From: Saccharum officinarum | Lineage: Eukaryota; Streptophyta; Magnoliopsida; Poales; Poaceae | Reading direction: 5' to 3' | Length of the DNA: 64,000 bases | NCBI GenBank assembly: GCA_020631735.1 | Contig: CM036170.1 | Location: forward strand, 70,261,737 to 70,325,736 | Shown here: piece by piece, positions 10,000-20,463 of the stretch | Layout: every line of letters starts with the position of its first letter | Numbering within the stretch: position 1 is the first letter of the stretch | Notes under the pieces: generated by a model | What the model saw: the letters and a program-made list of their open reading frames with translations, nothing else | The model's database searches: none | What the model was told of the DNA's origin: nothing | Translations under genes and position numbers: made by a program

Positions 10000-11206
10000 G
10001 CGCGAGTCACCCAACCGATCTTGCCTGCACCGGCGCACAGCCCGTCCGCATATGGCTCGATAGCATCTCATCCACAAGTTCGCAGCCGCTGCTCTCCATT
10101 CTTTTCGAAAAAAAAATCCCCGCTGCACTGCCATGGCGTCCTCTCCTCTCTCGTTCCTCCCCATGGATCCAGCAGCGCCGCGCGCCCCCGACTACGCTCC
10201 ACAGACCCGGAGCCAGCGGGCGCGCTTCTCCCCGCCTTCCGCCCGTCCTCCACGCACCTCGCTCACTCCCTGGCCAGCGGCGGCATCCTCCTCCCCCATC
10301 ACGGCGGTTCCTTCCCCCATACTGACGTCTCCTTCCACGACCCCGGCGTCCTCCCCCCACCCCAGCTCCCTCCTCCCCACCCCAGCGGCACCCCACCCCG
10401 ACACCGGCGTCCTCCCCCACAGGGAGCTCCTGATGCCCTCACATCTGGCGGCCATGGCACTCCCCATGCAGGCTCTCTTCCCCCCTATGTTGCAATTATA
10501 TCTTTCAGTTGTTTCAGACGCTTCAGAGGTATGTTGCAGTTGAATCATATAGATGTTGCACAAGTAGATCTGGGATGTTTTGCCCATGTTGCAATTGTTT
10601 CAATTGTTTGTTGCAAGCACTGTTTCAAAATGTTTCACTTGTTTCTAGATGATGTTGTAATCGTTCTAATCTGGATGTTTCATATGCTTTGCACAAATGT
10701 TGCAATAATACTTTTGAAATGTTTCAGTTGCTTCAGTCTCATGTTGCAGCAGTTGTTCTATATTGTTGCAGGTGTTTTATTCGAGCGTTGTTTCATATGC
10801 TTCACACCAATGTTGCAATAATATGTTCCAAATGTTTCAGCTCCTTCAACCTAATGTTTCAGCGGTTGTTCCGTGTTGTTGCAAGTGTTCTATTCGAGCA
10901 TTTTATGTTGTTCGGCCGGGGAGGGGCGAGCCGGGCGGGCGGGGGCGCATGGCTCGCCGGGGGCCTAGCGGACGGAGGTGCTGGGCCAGCGGATGCGGGT
11001 GCTGTGGCCAGGGGGCGCTGGGTTGTGCTCGTCGCACGCGTGGGGCGGACACAGCGGGCTACAGGCGCGAGTTGGGGCATGCGGACTGGGGGCCGGGGCG
11101 CGCGCTACGGCGTGTGGACTGGCGTGCGTGGAAGCGTAGGCCGGTGGTTGAGCGCTTTGAGGGGCGTTCGGATGCTTGTGGTGCGCCGGAGGTCAGTGCG
11201 CTAGAT
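10000..11206 (-). mobile_element. Composite GC-rich repeat with ATGTTGCA/ATGTTTCA motif array (copy B)
   Basis: This is the reverse-orientation counterpart of the unit at 5724-6862. A Pro/Ser-codon-like C-rich arm (about 10120-10480) is followed by a motif core of ATGTTGCAA and ATGTTTCAG variants (about 10488-10900), then a G-rich arm and an end near GTGCGCTAGATTTGCC. Read on the minus strand it shows the same order as copy A. Frames of 136-266 codons across it are in biased composition and partly translate the motif repeats, so I do not call genes. Its precise ends are uncertain. Confidence 0.48.
10681..10903. repeat. Tandem duplication, two 113-bp units inside copy B
   Basis: Unit 1 starts with CATATGCTT at 10681 and unit 2 with CATATGCTT at 10794. 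Both then show ATGTTGCAATAATA, AATGTTTCAG, a C/T-rich spacer, GTTGTTC, GTGTT and TATTCGAGC in the same order. The second unit has several substitutions, so the duplication is not recent. Confidence 0.85.
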
Positions 11207-12770
11207 TTGCCGTTTACTTTATTTTTAAAGGAGTCATTTCCTCGTTTCTGAGTTTTTTTTATATCATGCAGGTTTGACGCCCAGTACAGAACCAATAGTT
11301 CTACTATCAAAGCTAAATTATCTCCCTCAAGAAAAAAAATCTAACATGGAGAATTGAGATAAAATACGAGACGGCTAAAGAATTGTCGATAAAGAATGGC
11401 AGGTGGAACACCGGATTGGGTAGACCAAATGATTATCGATCATGTAAGCTGGGACAGCCTTGTAATGACAATCATTTTAAGGGCTATCTCGAGGCATCCA
11501 TCTTGTGTTCTACTATCTACTACTTAATGATATACTGCTGACAGGCTAGTTTTTTGGTTAAACTTTGGTCACGTTAACACAGTGTTATTAACACTATACT
11601 TCTGTTTAACGTTCAAATGGTTTGGATGATGTTTAAATGGAATTAAACAATCTAAACAGTTTTGTATAGTGCTACTTAAATACATATATTTATATGCATG
11701 TAAAAACAGATATACTATTTATACATGTAAAAAATAAGTATTCTAGCAAGTAAAAGATGCGAGGAAGAAAACTAAATTCACATCATCGTCATATATTTAC
11801 AATGCCAATTTAAGTGCTAATGTGGTGGTTGAAGTCTCCTTGTCCCATACAATACCCTTTGGTCAACTAAACCATAAATTAAGGATCTGTCTAGGTGACA
11901 TTCAATTGTTTTGACCCCTCTTGTCAACTGAATTTTTCACATACACTTACACTGTCTTATAGCTAAATTTACACTTACTTATTACTATATTTACAATGAC
12001 TTCTTCAGTGTAATTTATTGGACACAGTGGTGTAATTTGAGGATAATACAAATATATGCCAAATTTTTAAGAAAAAAATTATAAATTATTTCTATGGATT
12101 TCATATATCAGAGAAATATATGTCAAATTATTCACAAATATCATCAAATTGTTCATAAATTATTCACAAATTTCAGAAAAAAAACAAATTCACAGCTACG
12201 GGGGTTGTGCCCGCGCCAGGCGGCGGCAACGGAGGAAGCGACGGCACTGGTGCCAGGGGCGCACGACGAGGGTGGCCGGTGCCAGGGAGAGGCGGCATAC
12301 AACCGACCTGGGGGCGGCGGGAGACGACTGGCCTGAGGAGCAAGGGGACAGGCGGCCTGGGGTGTGGCGGCGAAGGGAGGCCGGTGCTGGGTGGCGGCGG
12401 CGGAGTCCAGGCGGTGCGGTGCCGTGGAGCAGGAGCCTTCCTCCAGGGCGAGCCAAATCGGACGCCACAGAGCATGGCCGAATTCGATCCATCGGCGTAG
12501 AATTCGGTTGATAGAAGAGCCTTGACATATAGCAATACTGTAAATTAAATAGACGGTTAGTCCATCTTATCATGTTTCTCTCCGTTCCATTCAGGCTGTT
12601 TAATCCTTTCTGACCGTTTAAACGTCAAACTGTTTAGAACCAATTAGAGGATAAACGACACAATTAATCTTCATTTACTGTTTTAACAACGTTTAAGCTT
12701 AGACAAACAGTGCATTAACATCATCATTGAAAGTTTTATATCTCATTGAGTACTAGTATAGCTTTTGTTT
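11207..12770. other. AT-rich DNA with a GC-rich island, probably inside a CACTA-type element
   Basis: Mostly AT-rich, with short repeats of TTTAAACG/GTTTAAAC type near 11600 and 12610. A GC-rich island at about 12190-12510 (frames of up to 125 codons on both strands) stands out sharply and could be captured host DNA, but no protein family is recognisable. It may belong to the transposon whose right end is at 13325; the left end was not found. Confidence 0.35.
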
Positions 12771-13325
12771 AGGTTGTATCTCCACTGAGGTCATTTGGAA
12801 AATTAAAAAAATGAGTTCCAAAACTGTGACAACTTAAACATATTTTTTGAGCTATAAATAATTTTAAATGAGAAAGTCATCAACAACAAATTTGTATACC
12901 TCTTCAAGCTCTACAACTTTGGTTCTGTATCTGCATCCGAGGTTGTTTGGGACATTAAAAAATGATTTTAACACCCCGAGAACTTAAAATATAATTTTTC
13001 ATGATAGGTAAACAATTTACTAGACGGTTGGCACTCAAGAAAATTAGCGCTTTCTTGGGGGTTTTCAAATACACTCAAGAAAATGTACAGTTTCCTTGAG
13101 ATGAGAGTATGGAATAACTCTCAAGGAAATGTACAATTACCCTTCAGTTCAGCCTAGCACTCAAGAAAATGTACAATTACCTGTGGTTTGGTTTAGCACT
13201 CCAGAAATATGCATGTCTTTGAAGGTTTCCTACAACCGCCAAGGTAATGGTATATTACTTGAGGGTCTAATCTCGCCCCTCAAAAAAATTAGTGACCCAA
13301 AAGGGTATTGTATTTTGTGGTAGTG
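12771..13325. mobile_element. CACTA (En/Spm) transposon terminal region
   Basis: The segment ends in GTGGTAGTG (13317-13325), the reverse complement of CACTACCAC, as expected for a CACTA terminus. Just inside are subterminal repeats of the form CACTCAAGAAAATGTACA at 13032, 13072 and 13158 and a variant at 13119, with inverted versions (TTTCCTTGAG at 13090). Clustered direct and inverted subterminal repeats are a known transposase-binding arrangement in En/Spm elements. No transposase is visible and the partner end was not found. Confidence 0.7.
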
Positions 13326-13684
13326 AAGGAATGAAACAATTTAGAAACTTGAAACTTGAATGTTTATTGAGAAATGAAACTCATCAATACAAAAACTGAA
13401 GGCAACCTGATTTGGTTGCGACACGAATCTCACAACAATAGAATAGGAGTGGGAGAAAAGAAAGAAGAGGAATCAACAATATTTTTTAACTAAGAAATCT
13501 ACTATTCTTAGGTAGGAGAACTCCCACTAACAGATTTCTCTGCGATTTCATGAAGCCACGTCATCTTAGGCTCAGGGCCCACTTCTCTTCCCCTGTGGTC
13601 AAGGCTGCTGATTGGTCAAGATGACCTGCACCAGCGTCTGTTCTAGTTCTATATGTCCATCCGCAAGAGCCCCTCCATGTTACT
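13326..13684. other. Intergenic DNA, no recognised gene
   Basis: AT-rich sequence beyond the CACTA end. I see no gene, RNA or clear element ends in it. Confidence 0.35.
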
Positions 13685-13788
13685 TCTCCTTCCCAAAGAA
13701 AACGGCCAGACATCAAGCCATTAATTAAGCAAGGTTTCTCCTTCCCCAAAAAAAAGGCAAGACATCAAGCCATTAATTAAGGTCCTCC
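13685..13788. repeat. Tandem duplication, two 52-bp units
   Basis: CATCAAGCCATTAATTAAG occurs at 13711 and again at 13763, each preceded by CTCCTTCCC and an A-rich stretch. The second copy differs by a few bases and has a longer A run. Confidence 0.8.
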
Positions 13789-13804
13789 ATTCCGTGATGG
13801 CCGT

Positions 13805-14046
13805 AGAGCAAGGCTAATAATATAGCCTGTTTATTAATTATAAGGTTCTTTGCAGCCTTCTCTCAGCTCACTCATATAATCATTAGCTCTTTACTATTAA
13901 TGTATGGCTCACTTGATTTTCTCACAAAGTTTCTTGGTTCTTGTGTCTAAATAGCCTGTAAGCTTACAACCCGTTTTTCTTCTCTCTCCTCTCCTCTCTC
14001 TCCTTCACCTCTACCTGGCTTACGGTCTGCTATTGTACTTGCTCTT
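13805..14046. mobile_element. 242-bp MITE with AGAGCAAG termini
   Basis: The left end AGAGCAAGGCTAATAATATAG and the reversed right end AAGAGCAAGTACAATAGCAG are imperfect inverted repeats. The interior carries ATAGCCTG and a pyrimidine-rich stretch. The termini match a family common in grass genomes. I see no convincing target duplication, so exact ends may be off by a few bases. Confidence 0.62.
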
Positions 14047-14485
14047 ATTAATCACCCTCCACACATAAAACTGTTGTCCGATCATCTCCTATAATCGTTG
14101 TTCGGCCTATTTATCACAAGAGCGATAGAGCAACCCGGAGTTCATTTCCATGTACGCCATTGCGCCCTCTGATCTACACGACCTTGACGCCCAGCTGTGC
14201 TTGCGCAACGCATGCACCAACTGGTGGTGCCTATCCATGACAACGGCGACGTGACCGTCTCTCCAGTCTCCACCTTGCAGTCGCACAGCGCACTAATTAC
14301 TTTATCCCCGTCTCACAGCGCCAATTACCTCGTCATCGCAAAAACTGCAGCCATGTTTCTCTCTAAATAGTGGTCACCCCCAATCATAGCATTCTGTGCA
14401 TCTGGCCAGGACTGCCTATCAGGAGATCCACCGTCATGAGCTCTATCAGATATTTTCTCTCTTTCATGGATGCACGATCTCAAAT

Positions 14486-14613
14486 GCTTTGGATGCGTAA
14501 GTATTCATCTTAATCCATATGTATTGAAGTGGATTGAAGTGTAATTAAACTAAGTCGATTCTATTACACTCCAACACATGTGAATTTAAAGTGGATACAC
14601 ATGCATCCAAACC
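14486..14613. mobile_element. Short MITE of the TTTGGATGC family
   Basis: The element opens with CTTTGGATGCGTAAGTATTC and closes with a sequence whose reverse complement is GGTTTGGATGCATGTGTATC. It contains TTAATCCATATGTATTGAAG, as in the better-preserved copy at 19932-20040. Non-coding. Confidence 0.6.
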
Positions 14614-14785
14614 ATGCAGCATCCTACGGCCTATTAATTCTGCATCTCTATAATATGGAAATTATGAAGTGAGACTATGTCTACATTTCCTTCTTCACAC
14701 TGTTTGTTATGGTGTCTTCTAGATGATGCAAGATCTATAATGCATTGAAGGATATAAATATCCAATTGGACTGGGTATCTACTTA

Positions 14786-15125
14786 GGCCTTGTTTAGTTC
14801 TAGGGGTGTAAAGTTTTGAGTGTCATATCAGATGTTTTATGGGATGTCGGAAGATGTGTTCGGATGCTAATAAAAAACTAATTACAGAACTCGCCTGTAA
14901 ACTATGAGACAAATTTATTAAGACTAATTAATCCATCATTAGCACATGTTTACTGTAGCACGACATTGTCTAGTCACGGACTAATTAGGCTCAAAAAATT
15001 CGTCTCGCAAAATACACACAATCTGTGTAATTAATTATTTTTTAATCTACATTAATATTCTATACATATGTCAAACATTCGATATGATAGAGTGTAAAGT
15101 TTTAGGAAAGAAACTAAACCAGGCC
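14786..15125. mobile_element. Tourist-like MITE, 340 bp
   Basis: The left end GGCCTTGTTTAGTTC and the reversed right end GGCCTGGTTTAGTTT form the inverted repeats. Flanks are TTA (14783-14785) and TCA (15126-15128). The interior has the GACTAATTAATCCATCATTAG and CGGACTAATTAGGCTCAAAA blocks shared with 9505-9842. No reading frame. Confidence 0.8.
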
Positions 15126-15430
15126 TCAATCATATAAACAAAAAGAGATGGTTCGATTGCAGATTTGAGTCATAATAATAAGGACTATGCTGTCGTAAGG
15201 AATATCGGGGAATATATTCAGTGCTACAGTAATACGCCAATATTTATTATTCAATATACTTAGATATCTACTTGGCTGGTCAAGCAAAAAGCAAGAGAGA
15301 TGCATCTGTCACGGTCACTGCTTTTTTTTTATTTCTCCATTTACTAATGTCTTTTGTTCTGAAGACAATGATATGTGTTTTTTATTCTGTATGATCCTCC
15401 AGATTCTTTAATTTATATTTTAGGGAATGT

Positions 15431-15442
15431 TTATATATATAT

Positions 15443-15474
<32 letters not shown>
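15431..15474. repeat. (AT)n microsatellite
   Basis: A nearly pure alternating A/T run with two interruptions, prone to slippage and cruciform formation. Confidence 0.9.
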
Positions 15475-15476
<2 letters not shown>

Positions 15477-16339
15477 TTCATATTGTATATTTCACATCTA
15501 ATCTCGCAGGGATGCACGTGGTATCATCGAGTTTGTTGATATACAGATTTTGTACAGAAGGTTCATGGAGAGTGGACACTTATAATAGAAAATGAACAAA
15601 AATAATGTTCAGAATTTATTTTCAAATAAATAGAGTAAAATGCTATCGTGACAAAAAAAACTAGCTACTTATTCTATTTGCGTGGATCACCCTACTAGTT
15701 TTCTATAAACTAAGCACAAAACCTCAATAGATTGTATTTTGGACCACGACGAATAATATATACAGGGCCATAGAATTAGAATATATATAAATCCCTAAAC
15801 GCGGGAGGACTCGTGCACCGGGAACGCCTCGCCGCCGCTGCAAATGCAATGGTGACACCTGGCCTCGGTGTTGCGTCGCCTCCACGTGGTGGGATCGACG
15901 TTACATCTTTGTAAAATTGTCATCTGCCCGACTGCCCGTTCATCTGACGACCGCGCCTGTTTTTCAGATCTTCTCCCTCATGCCCTCACGCATCAACCGT
16001 AGTCTCGGTCGCCACCGCCCCTGCATGGAAGCAGAGGCCTAGGCCAACACGATTAGGGAGGCTCCAGTTTTATGAACGGAAGGAGGGAGGCTCCAATGTT
16101 TCAACACCAAAAGTAGCCTTCCAAAATGAGGCTCTTCTGGTCATAACAATGGAGACATCTCCTCAAACCCCCGCCCTCACTGTGGCCTCGCGCCCTCACT
16201 ATTTGGCACCACCGAGCTGGTCTACACACAAGTAATGCATCTCTGTGTCCTACGGTGGCCTATTTGTGCCTGCACCCATCCATCCATGGATTTGGGAACT
16301 CCAATCCCGAATGATTTGGCTTGATCTCTTCTTCTATTA
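15475..16339. other. Intergenic DNA, no recognised gene
   Basis: Mixed composition with a moderately GC-rich part at about 15800-16060. No domain, RNA gene or element ends recognised. Confidence 0.4.
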
Positions 16340-16569
16340 GGCCCCGTTTGGTTTAGATGTTAAAGTTTAACAAACACTGTAGCAGTTTCGTCTTATTTGA
16401 CAAAAAGTTTCTAATCTTGAACTAATTAGGCTTAATAGATTCGTCTCGTAAATTACTCCTAATCTGTGCCGACATGCATGCAATTAGTCTACATTTAATA
16501 CTCCATGCATTTGAGGGAACATTGATGTGATGGGAGTTAAACTTTAACTCCTCCAAACCAAACGGGGCC
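16340..16569. mobile_element. 230-bp Tourist-type MITE with perfect termini and TTA duplication
   Basis: The ends are perfect 15-bp inverted repeats, GGCCCCGTTTGGTTT and its complement AAACCAAACGGGGCC, flanked by TTA on both sides (16337-16339 and 16570-16572). A TTA target duplication and GGCC-type ends fit the PIF/Harbinger (Tourist) group. The interior shares ACTAATTAGGCTTAATAGATT with the longer MITEs nearby. It is the best-preserved of the GGCC-ended MITEs here and so likely the youngest. Confidence 0.88.
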
Positions 16570-17476
16570 TTAGCTGATGTGGCAACCATCAGAAATCTTT
16601 GGTGGGGTCCACAGAATTTCTGACACCACTGCAGAAACTGCAGTTCGGCCACAACAACTATATTTGATGGGAGAAGCTATGGGTGTGTTTGCTTGGGTGC
16701 CCAACCCTTAGCCTGGTTTTCTGAAGTCAGTTTTCACCTGTATGGTTGCTTGTAAGTGGGCTAGAGCCTAGCTAACTCTGGCCAACAATACCACCATAGC
16801 ATGGCCCTGGAAGGATGACCGATCTGGTCATTCTTGTGGAGCCAAGCCCGAGCTAGCATCAGACGTGCGTTTCGTCACCTCGCTTCCTCCCGATGTCGTG
16901 CGTCTTCCCTCCCTCCGCACCATGCTCGAGCCGTGTCGCTCCTAGTCCCCGTGGCCTTCGGTGCTGCATAAGCAGATCCCTTGCTCCCTTGCAACCCTAC
17001 CGCCACCATCAGTACCCTACCCTACCTGCTCTAGGAGGAGGAGAGAGTGCAGGCGGAGTAGCTCCAGATCTATCACCAGCAAGGATTCATCTACCTCCAG
17101 CAACAACGGAGGCAGCAACAGCAGTCGACGCAGTCGTGCCCGCTCACCAAGGGGACACCGTCGTGGGCCACCGCAAAGGAGTCCTGACTCGCTGATGGCG
17201 ATGGCTACGAAGGCGCGCCTTCGAGACGCGCAAGCACGCTGTTGTCACATGAAGGAGAATGGGCCTGCTCATGATGCTCAGGCTACTCAAGAAGCTCTTC
17301 CTGGCGCACAAACCGACCCATCGCGGAAGGCCCCGCTGATCTGTTGCAGCTGAAAAAATTGAGTCTTTAATGAGTGCATGATGATGACAAATGACAATGT
17401 GTCAGGTGTATATACGGAGGTGATCAATTGATCAATACTTACATGCTTCTCTCGGTAGCGCAGGACCAAAAACTTG

Positions 17477-18671
17477 TGTAAGTGCAATCAAGCTCTATTG
17501 TGGGTTTTGGTGTTAATGACCATCTAATTTAGAGGACTAATGAGTTTTACTAAGATGACAAGCAGGGAATTCGTTTAAGAGGACATTATATGGAAAGGAA
17601 GAGCCCCCAATTACTTTCATGGACAGCAACGCCCTCAAAGGAGGATTAAATTCCTTTTATGTTTTGAAATTGAGTATAGAAAAACCGTATTATCAAGGGG
17701 GACACAACATCTGGTTAAAATTGTGTGACCAAGTGCTCAAATCTTACACAAAATATCCTCACACCTCCACCAAGATAGCCAGCTCAACCATTCTCAATTT
17801 TTGCTGTTTTGGTGAGTGGGGCAGTGCTGCACTTAAATGACCGTTACGGGCAGGGGGTATTTATACTTTTCCCTGTCCTCCCCAACGTTCACTTTTTCTT
17901 CTCCAATGGTTCACTCGACTCAGAACAAACCAGAGCTCTCTCTCTCTTCCTCCATTGGCACACCTTGAGCCCCCAAGCAACTCCATTGATTTTCTCATCA
18001 ATCCTTGAGAGAAAAGGTGCCAAAACTCGATTAGAGAGCAACTCCACTGATTTCCAATCTCAGAAGAGCATTTGGTTCACGTTTTGGCCAGCGGTTGTGT
18101 TTGTTACTCTTGGAGCTTTGCTCCTAGCCGGCTAGAGCATCGCCCAGTGAGATTGCCAAGCTTGCAGCCCTAGGGGTTTGTAACCACCTCTTGTAGCGAG
18201 TAAAATCACCCTCACCTCAAGAGCTCACCCTCTTGACTTCAGAATGAGGTAGGGTTGAAAAGCCTAAACCTTAGTGGCAAACCTCAACAACGTGGACTTA
18301 GGCAAGCCTTGGTGACGAGCTGAACCACGGGATAAATCATTGTGTCACTTGTGCTTGCGGTGCTTCACTTGTCTTTGTGGTGATTTCTAGGGTTTGAGCC
18401 CGATCTACTTGTGTGTGTTGTCCGAGCCACTTCTAGTTGTTGATCTATGAACCTCTACCCTGTAGGAAGCTAAGAAATTTAATCAATCTAAATTTCATTG
18501 GATAGATTTGGAACTGTGAGCTAATCTTTTCTGCAGGAGCGGCAATGCCGCTATTGGGCACAACAGTGTCGTAGGGTCAAAGCGGCAGTGCCGCGGTCAA
18601 ATTTGACATTCGCTTGAGCTGAATTTTTACAAGCCTAATCACCCCCATCTAGGCACTCCAGGGATCCTACA
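17477..18671 (+). mobile_element. Solo LTR, copia (Sirevirus/Maximus-like)
   Basis: The segment starts TGTAAGTGCAATCAAGC and ends with a CACCCCCATCTAGGCACTCC-type tail and CTACA, so it has TG...CA ends and about 1195 bp. Flanks are ACTTG on the left and ACTTA on the right (4 of 5 match), which fits a solo LTR. Near its 3' end are two GC palindromes, GCGGCAATGCCGC (about 18540) and GCGGCAGTGCCGC (about 18583). Sirevirus LTRs are known for such palindromic motifs, so I place it there tentatively. No internal domain follows, although TTCAGAGCT at 18678 faintly resembles a primer-binding site. The 73-codon frame at 17619 is not a known protein. Confidence 0.6.
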
Positions 18672-18984
18672 ACTTAGTTCAGAGCTGTCAGTGGGAGTGG
18701 CCTTTTGCTGATGAGTGTTCTGTTTCTCTTGTTAGAAGTTTCTCTTGTGTAGCTGTGTGACAGTCGAGAGTCTGGTTATGCCAAAATTTGGTGATGCATT
18801 GGGTTTTGCTTAAAGTTTGATGAGCTGCAAAATCTTATATTGAAATCAGGGCAGCCATCATAACTCTGCATCGAATGATATTTGTATCAGTCAGATTTTG
18901 CATCTTTTGTCAAGTTGCTTCTTGAGCTTTAATGCACATTCCAAAGATAAATGTTGAAGGATGCAGATGCCACTGAGCTGGCGT

Positions 18985-19041
18985 GTGCTGCTACTCGACC
19001 AGGATGTGCATCACATGTTCGACGAAATCCCTCAAAGAGGT
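18985..19041 (+). pseudogene. Possible captured pentatricopeptide-repeat (PPR) fragment
   Basis: A short in-frame stretch reads LLDQDVHHMFDEIPQR, closely resembling the R-H-V-F-D-E-M-P-Q-R core of plant PPR motifs. It is followed at once by a good splice-donor sequence (GAG|GTAAAC). It lies inside the 16681-19235 element and has no continuing frame. If real it is a transduplicated exon end. The match is short, so chance similarity is possible. Confidence 0.3.
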
Positions 19042-19105
19042 AAACTTACTAACTCAGAGAAGAGGTGACTGTATTAAAATAAACCGGGCAACCAAACAAG
19101 TTGTG

Positions 19106-19145
19106 GGGCTAGCTAGGCTTAGAAAGGGCTAGCTAGGCTTAGAAA
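19106..19145. repeat. Perfect tandem duplication, two 20-bp units
   Basis: GGGCTAGCTAGGCTTAGAAA occurs twice back to back in the right arm of the 16681-19235 element. The copies are identical, so the duplication is recent or constrained. Confidence 0.9.
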
Positions 19146-19931
19146 GTATAGACAACCAAACAACCCTATGTTGGCTTCCTGGAGCCAGGTTTAGCCTAGC
19201 CAGGCTACAATTAAGCCAGGAAACCAAACACACCCTATGCATATCCGCTTGGCCAGCCATTCAGAGAAGATGATGTACTGCCAGAATCAATTAAAATCAG
19301 CATAGGCTTGCCACCTAGCACACCATCAAATTGCATTTTGCGAGGGCCCTCATGACCAACCACAGCATTAGACAAAATGGCCAATAAATGGTGCTCTCCG
19401 GCTAACAGTGGTCTAGAAAAGAACATAAATCCAGAACCTCTTTCATAACATGGTGCTAAACTATAGGTGCACACTTGTGAATTTGTGATGACGTGACTAC
19501 TTCTCAGCACAACATTCACATAGCCCTTGAGATGCCGATATTGTCGAAGAGTATGAAGTTTGTCATTAGTAGACGGAGAATTCGGTGCAACAGGACCCGA
19601 AGATTCCAACCCCTTCGTAGCTTTGTCCGGTGTCGGAGGTAGTGGGTGGGCAGATTTGAAGGAGAATTTGGTGGATGACGCCAGATAACCACTGTGTGGC
19701 TCCCATTTGCGCCCGGCATCAGCAGCTTCTTCCTACAACAGTGCAAGAGTATACCTAGTATCTGGTGTTTGGGGGCGTTGAACAAGAATTTCAGCTCTAT
19801 GTCATCATGAAGTCCATCTATGACGCGAGTAACATAGTAAAGCGCATCAGCGGTGGTTTTGTAAGAAGCTAGCTGATCAATGAGTTCTGCGAACCGATAC
19901 ACATACTCCTTGACAGTACCATCTAGCCTTA

Positions 19932-20040
19932 GGCCTTGTTTGGATGCGCATGTATTCATCACAATCCACGTGACATTTCCACTCTAATCCACTTCAATAC
20001 ATATGGATTGAGGTGGATACACATGCATCCAAACAAGGCC
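19932..20040. mobile_element. 109-bp Tourist-type MITE inside the gag pseudogene (TSD TTA)
   Basis: Both ends read GGCCTTGTTTGGATGC from outside inward (right end reversed: GGCCTTGTTTGGATGCATGT), flanked by TTA at 19929-19931 and 20041-20043. The sequence is nearly a full palindrome with a short centre, so it could fold into a long hairpin. Because it splits the gag frame, it inserted after the retroelement. Confidence 0.88.
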
Positions 20041-20385
20041 TTACGTGGAAAAGCTACCAAAACAACAATTGATGTTGATCCCGGCCAACGCACACATGAA
20101 CTAACTGGCGAAAGACAGGCCACGACATTGAACACAACTGAGGTCCCACAGATTGGACCCAATGTGCGGACGCATCCAAAAAGTGCATATGATAAACTTT
20201 AACCCACATTGCTGGCACAACGGAATACATCTCAATATAGCTCTCAGCCCTTGAGATCCAGTGTCGTGTATTGTCACCATCAAACGATGGGAAGTTGAGC
20301 TTAGGCAAACGACCTGTAGAACCAGGGTGAATATCAGGCGGCCGATTACGAGCAATAAACAAATCATAAGCGGTGCCATGGAAAC

Positions 20386-20463
20386 GAGTAGCAGGGCGGG
20401 ATATCATACCATTGACCAGGGAATGAGTAGCAGGGCAGGATATCGTACCATTGACCAGGGAAT
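20386..20463 (-). repeat. In-frame 39-bp tandem duplication in gag
   Basis: GAGTAGCAGGGC starts at 20386 and again at 20425, and both units continue with GGATATC and ACCATTGACCAGGGAAT. The period of 39 bp equals 13 codons, so the duplication kept the frame (repeated MVRYPALLLIPWS-type peptide on the minus strand). Confidence 0.85.

Larger units (their letters stand above)
16681..19235. mobile_element. 2.55-kb element with GGGTGTGTTTG termini (TSD TAT), itself invaded by an LTR
   Basis: The left end GGGTGTGTTTGCTT and the reversed right end GGGTGTGTTTGGTT match at 13 of 14 bases, and both sides are flanked by TAT (16678-16680 and 19236-19238). Inner sequence near both ends carries AGCCTGG/CCAGGCT words. 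Without the solo LTR at 17477-18671 it would be about 1.36 kb. No transposase is visible. It holds a GC-rich block (about 16880-17350) and a PPR-like fragment (about 18990-19040), so it could be a gene-capturing non-autonomous transposon. Alternatively two short MITEs happen to bracket unrelated DNA. Confidence 0.5.

Noticed and set aside
10021..10821. 266-codon plus-strand frame in copy B
   Set aside because: The first half translates a C-rich repeat arm, and the second half translates the ATGTTGCA/ATGTTTCA motif array into Cys/Phe-rich text. It is not a plausible protein.
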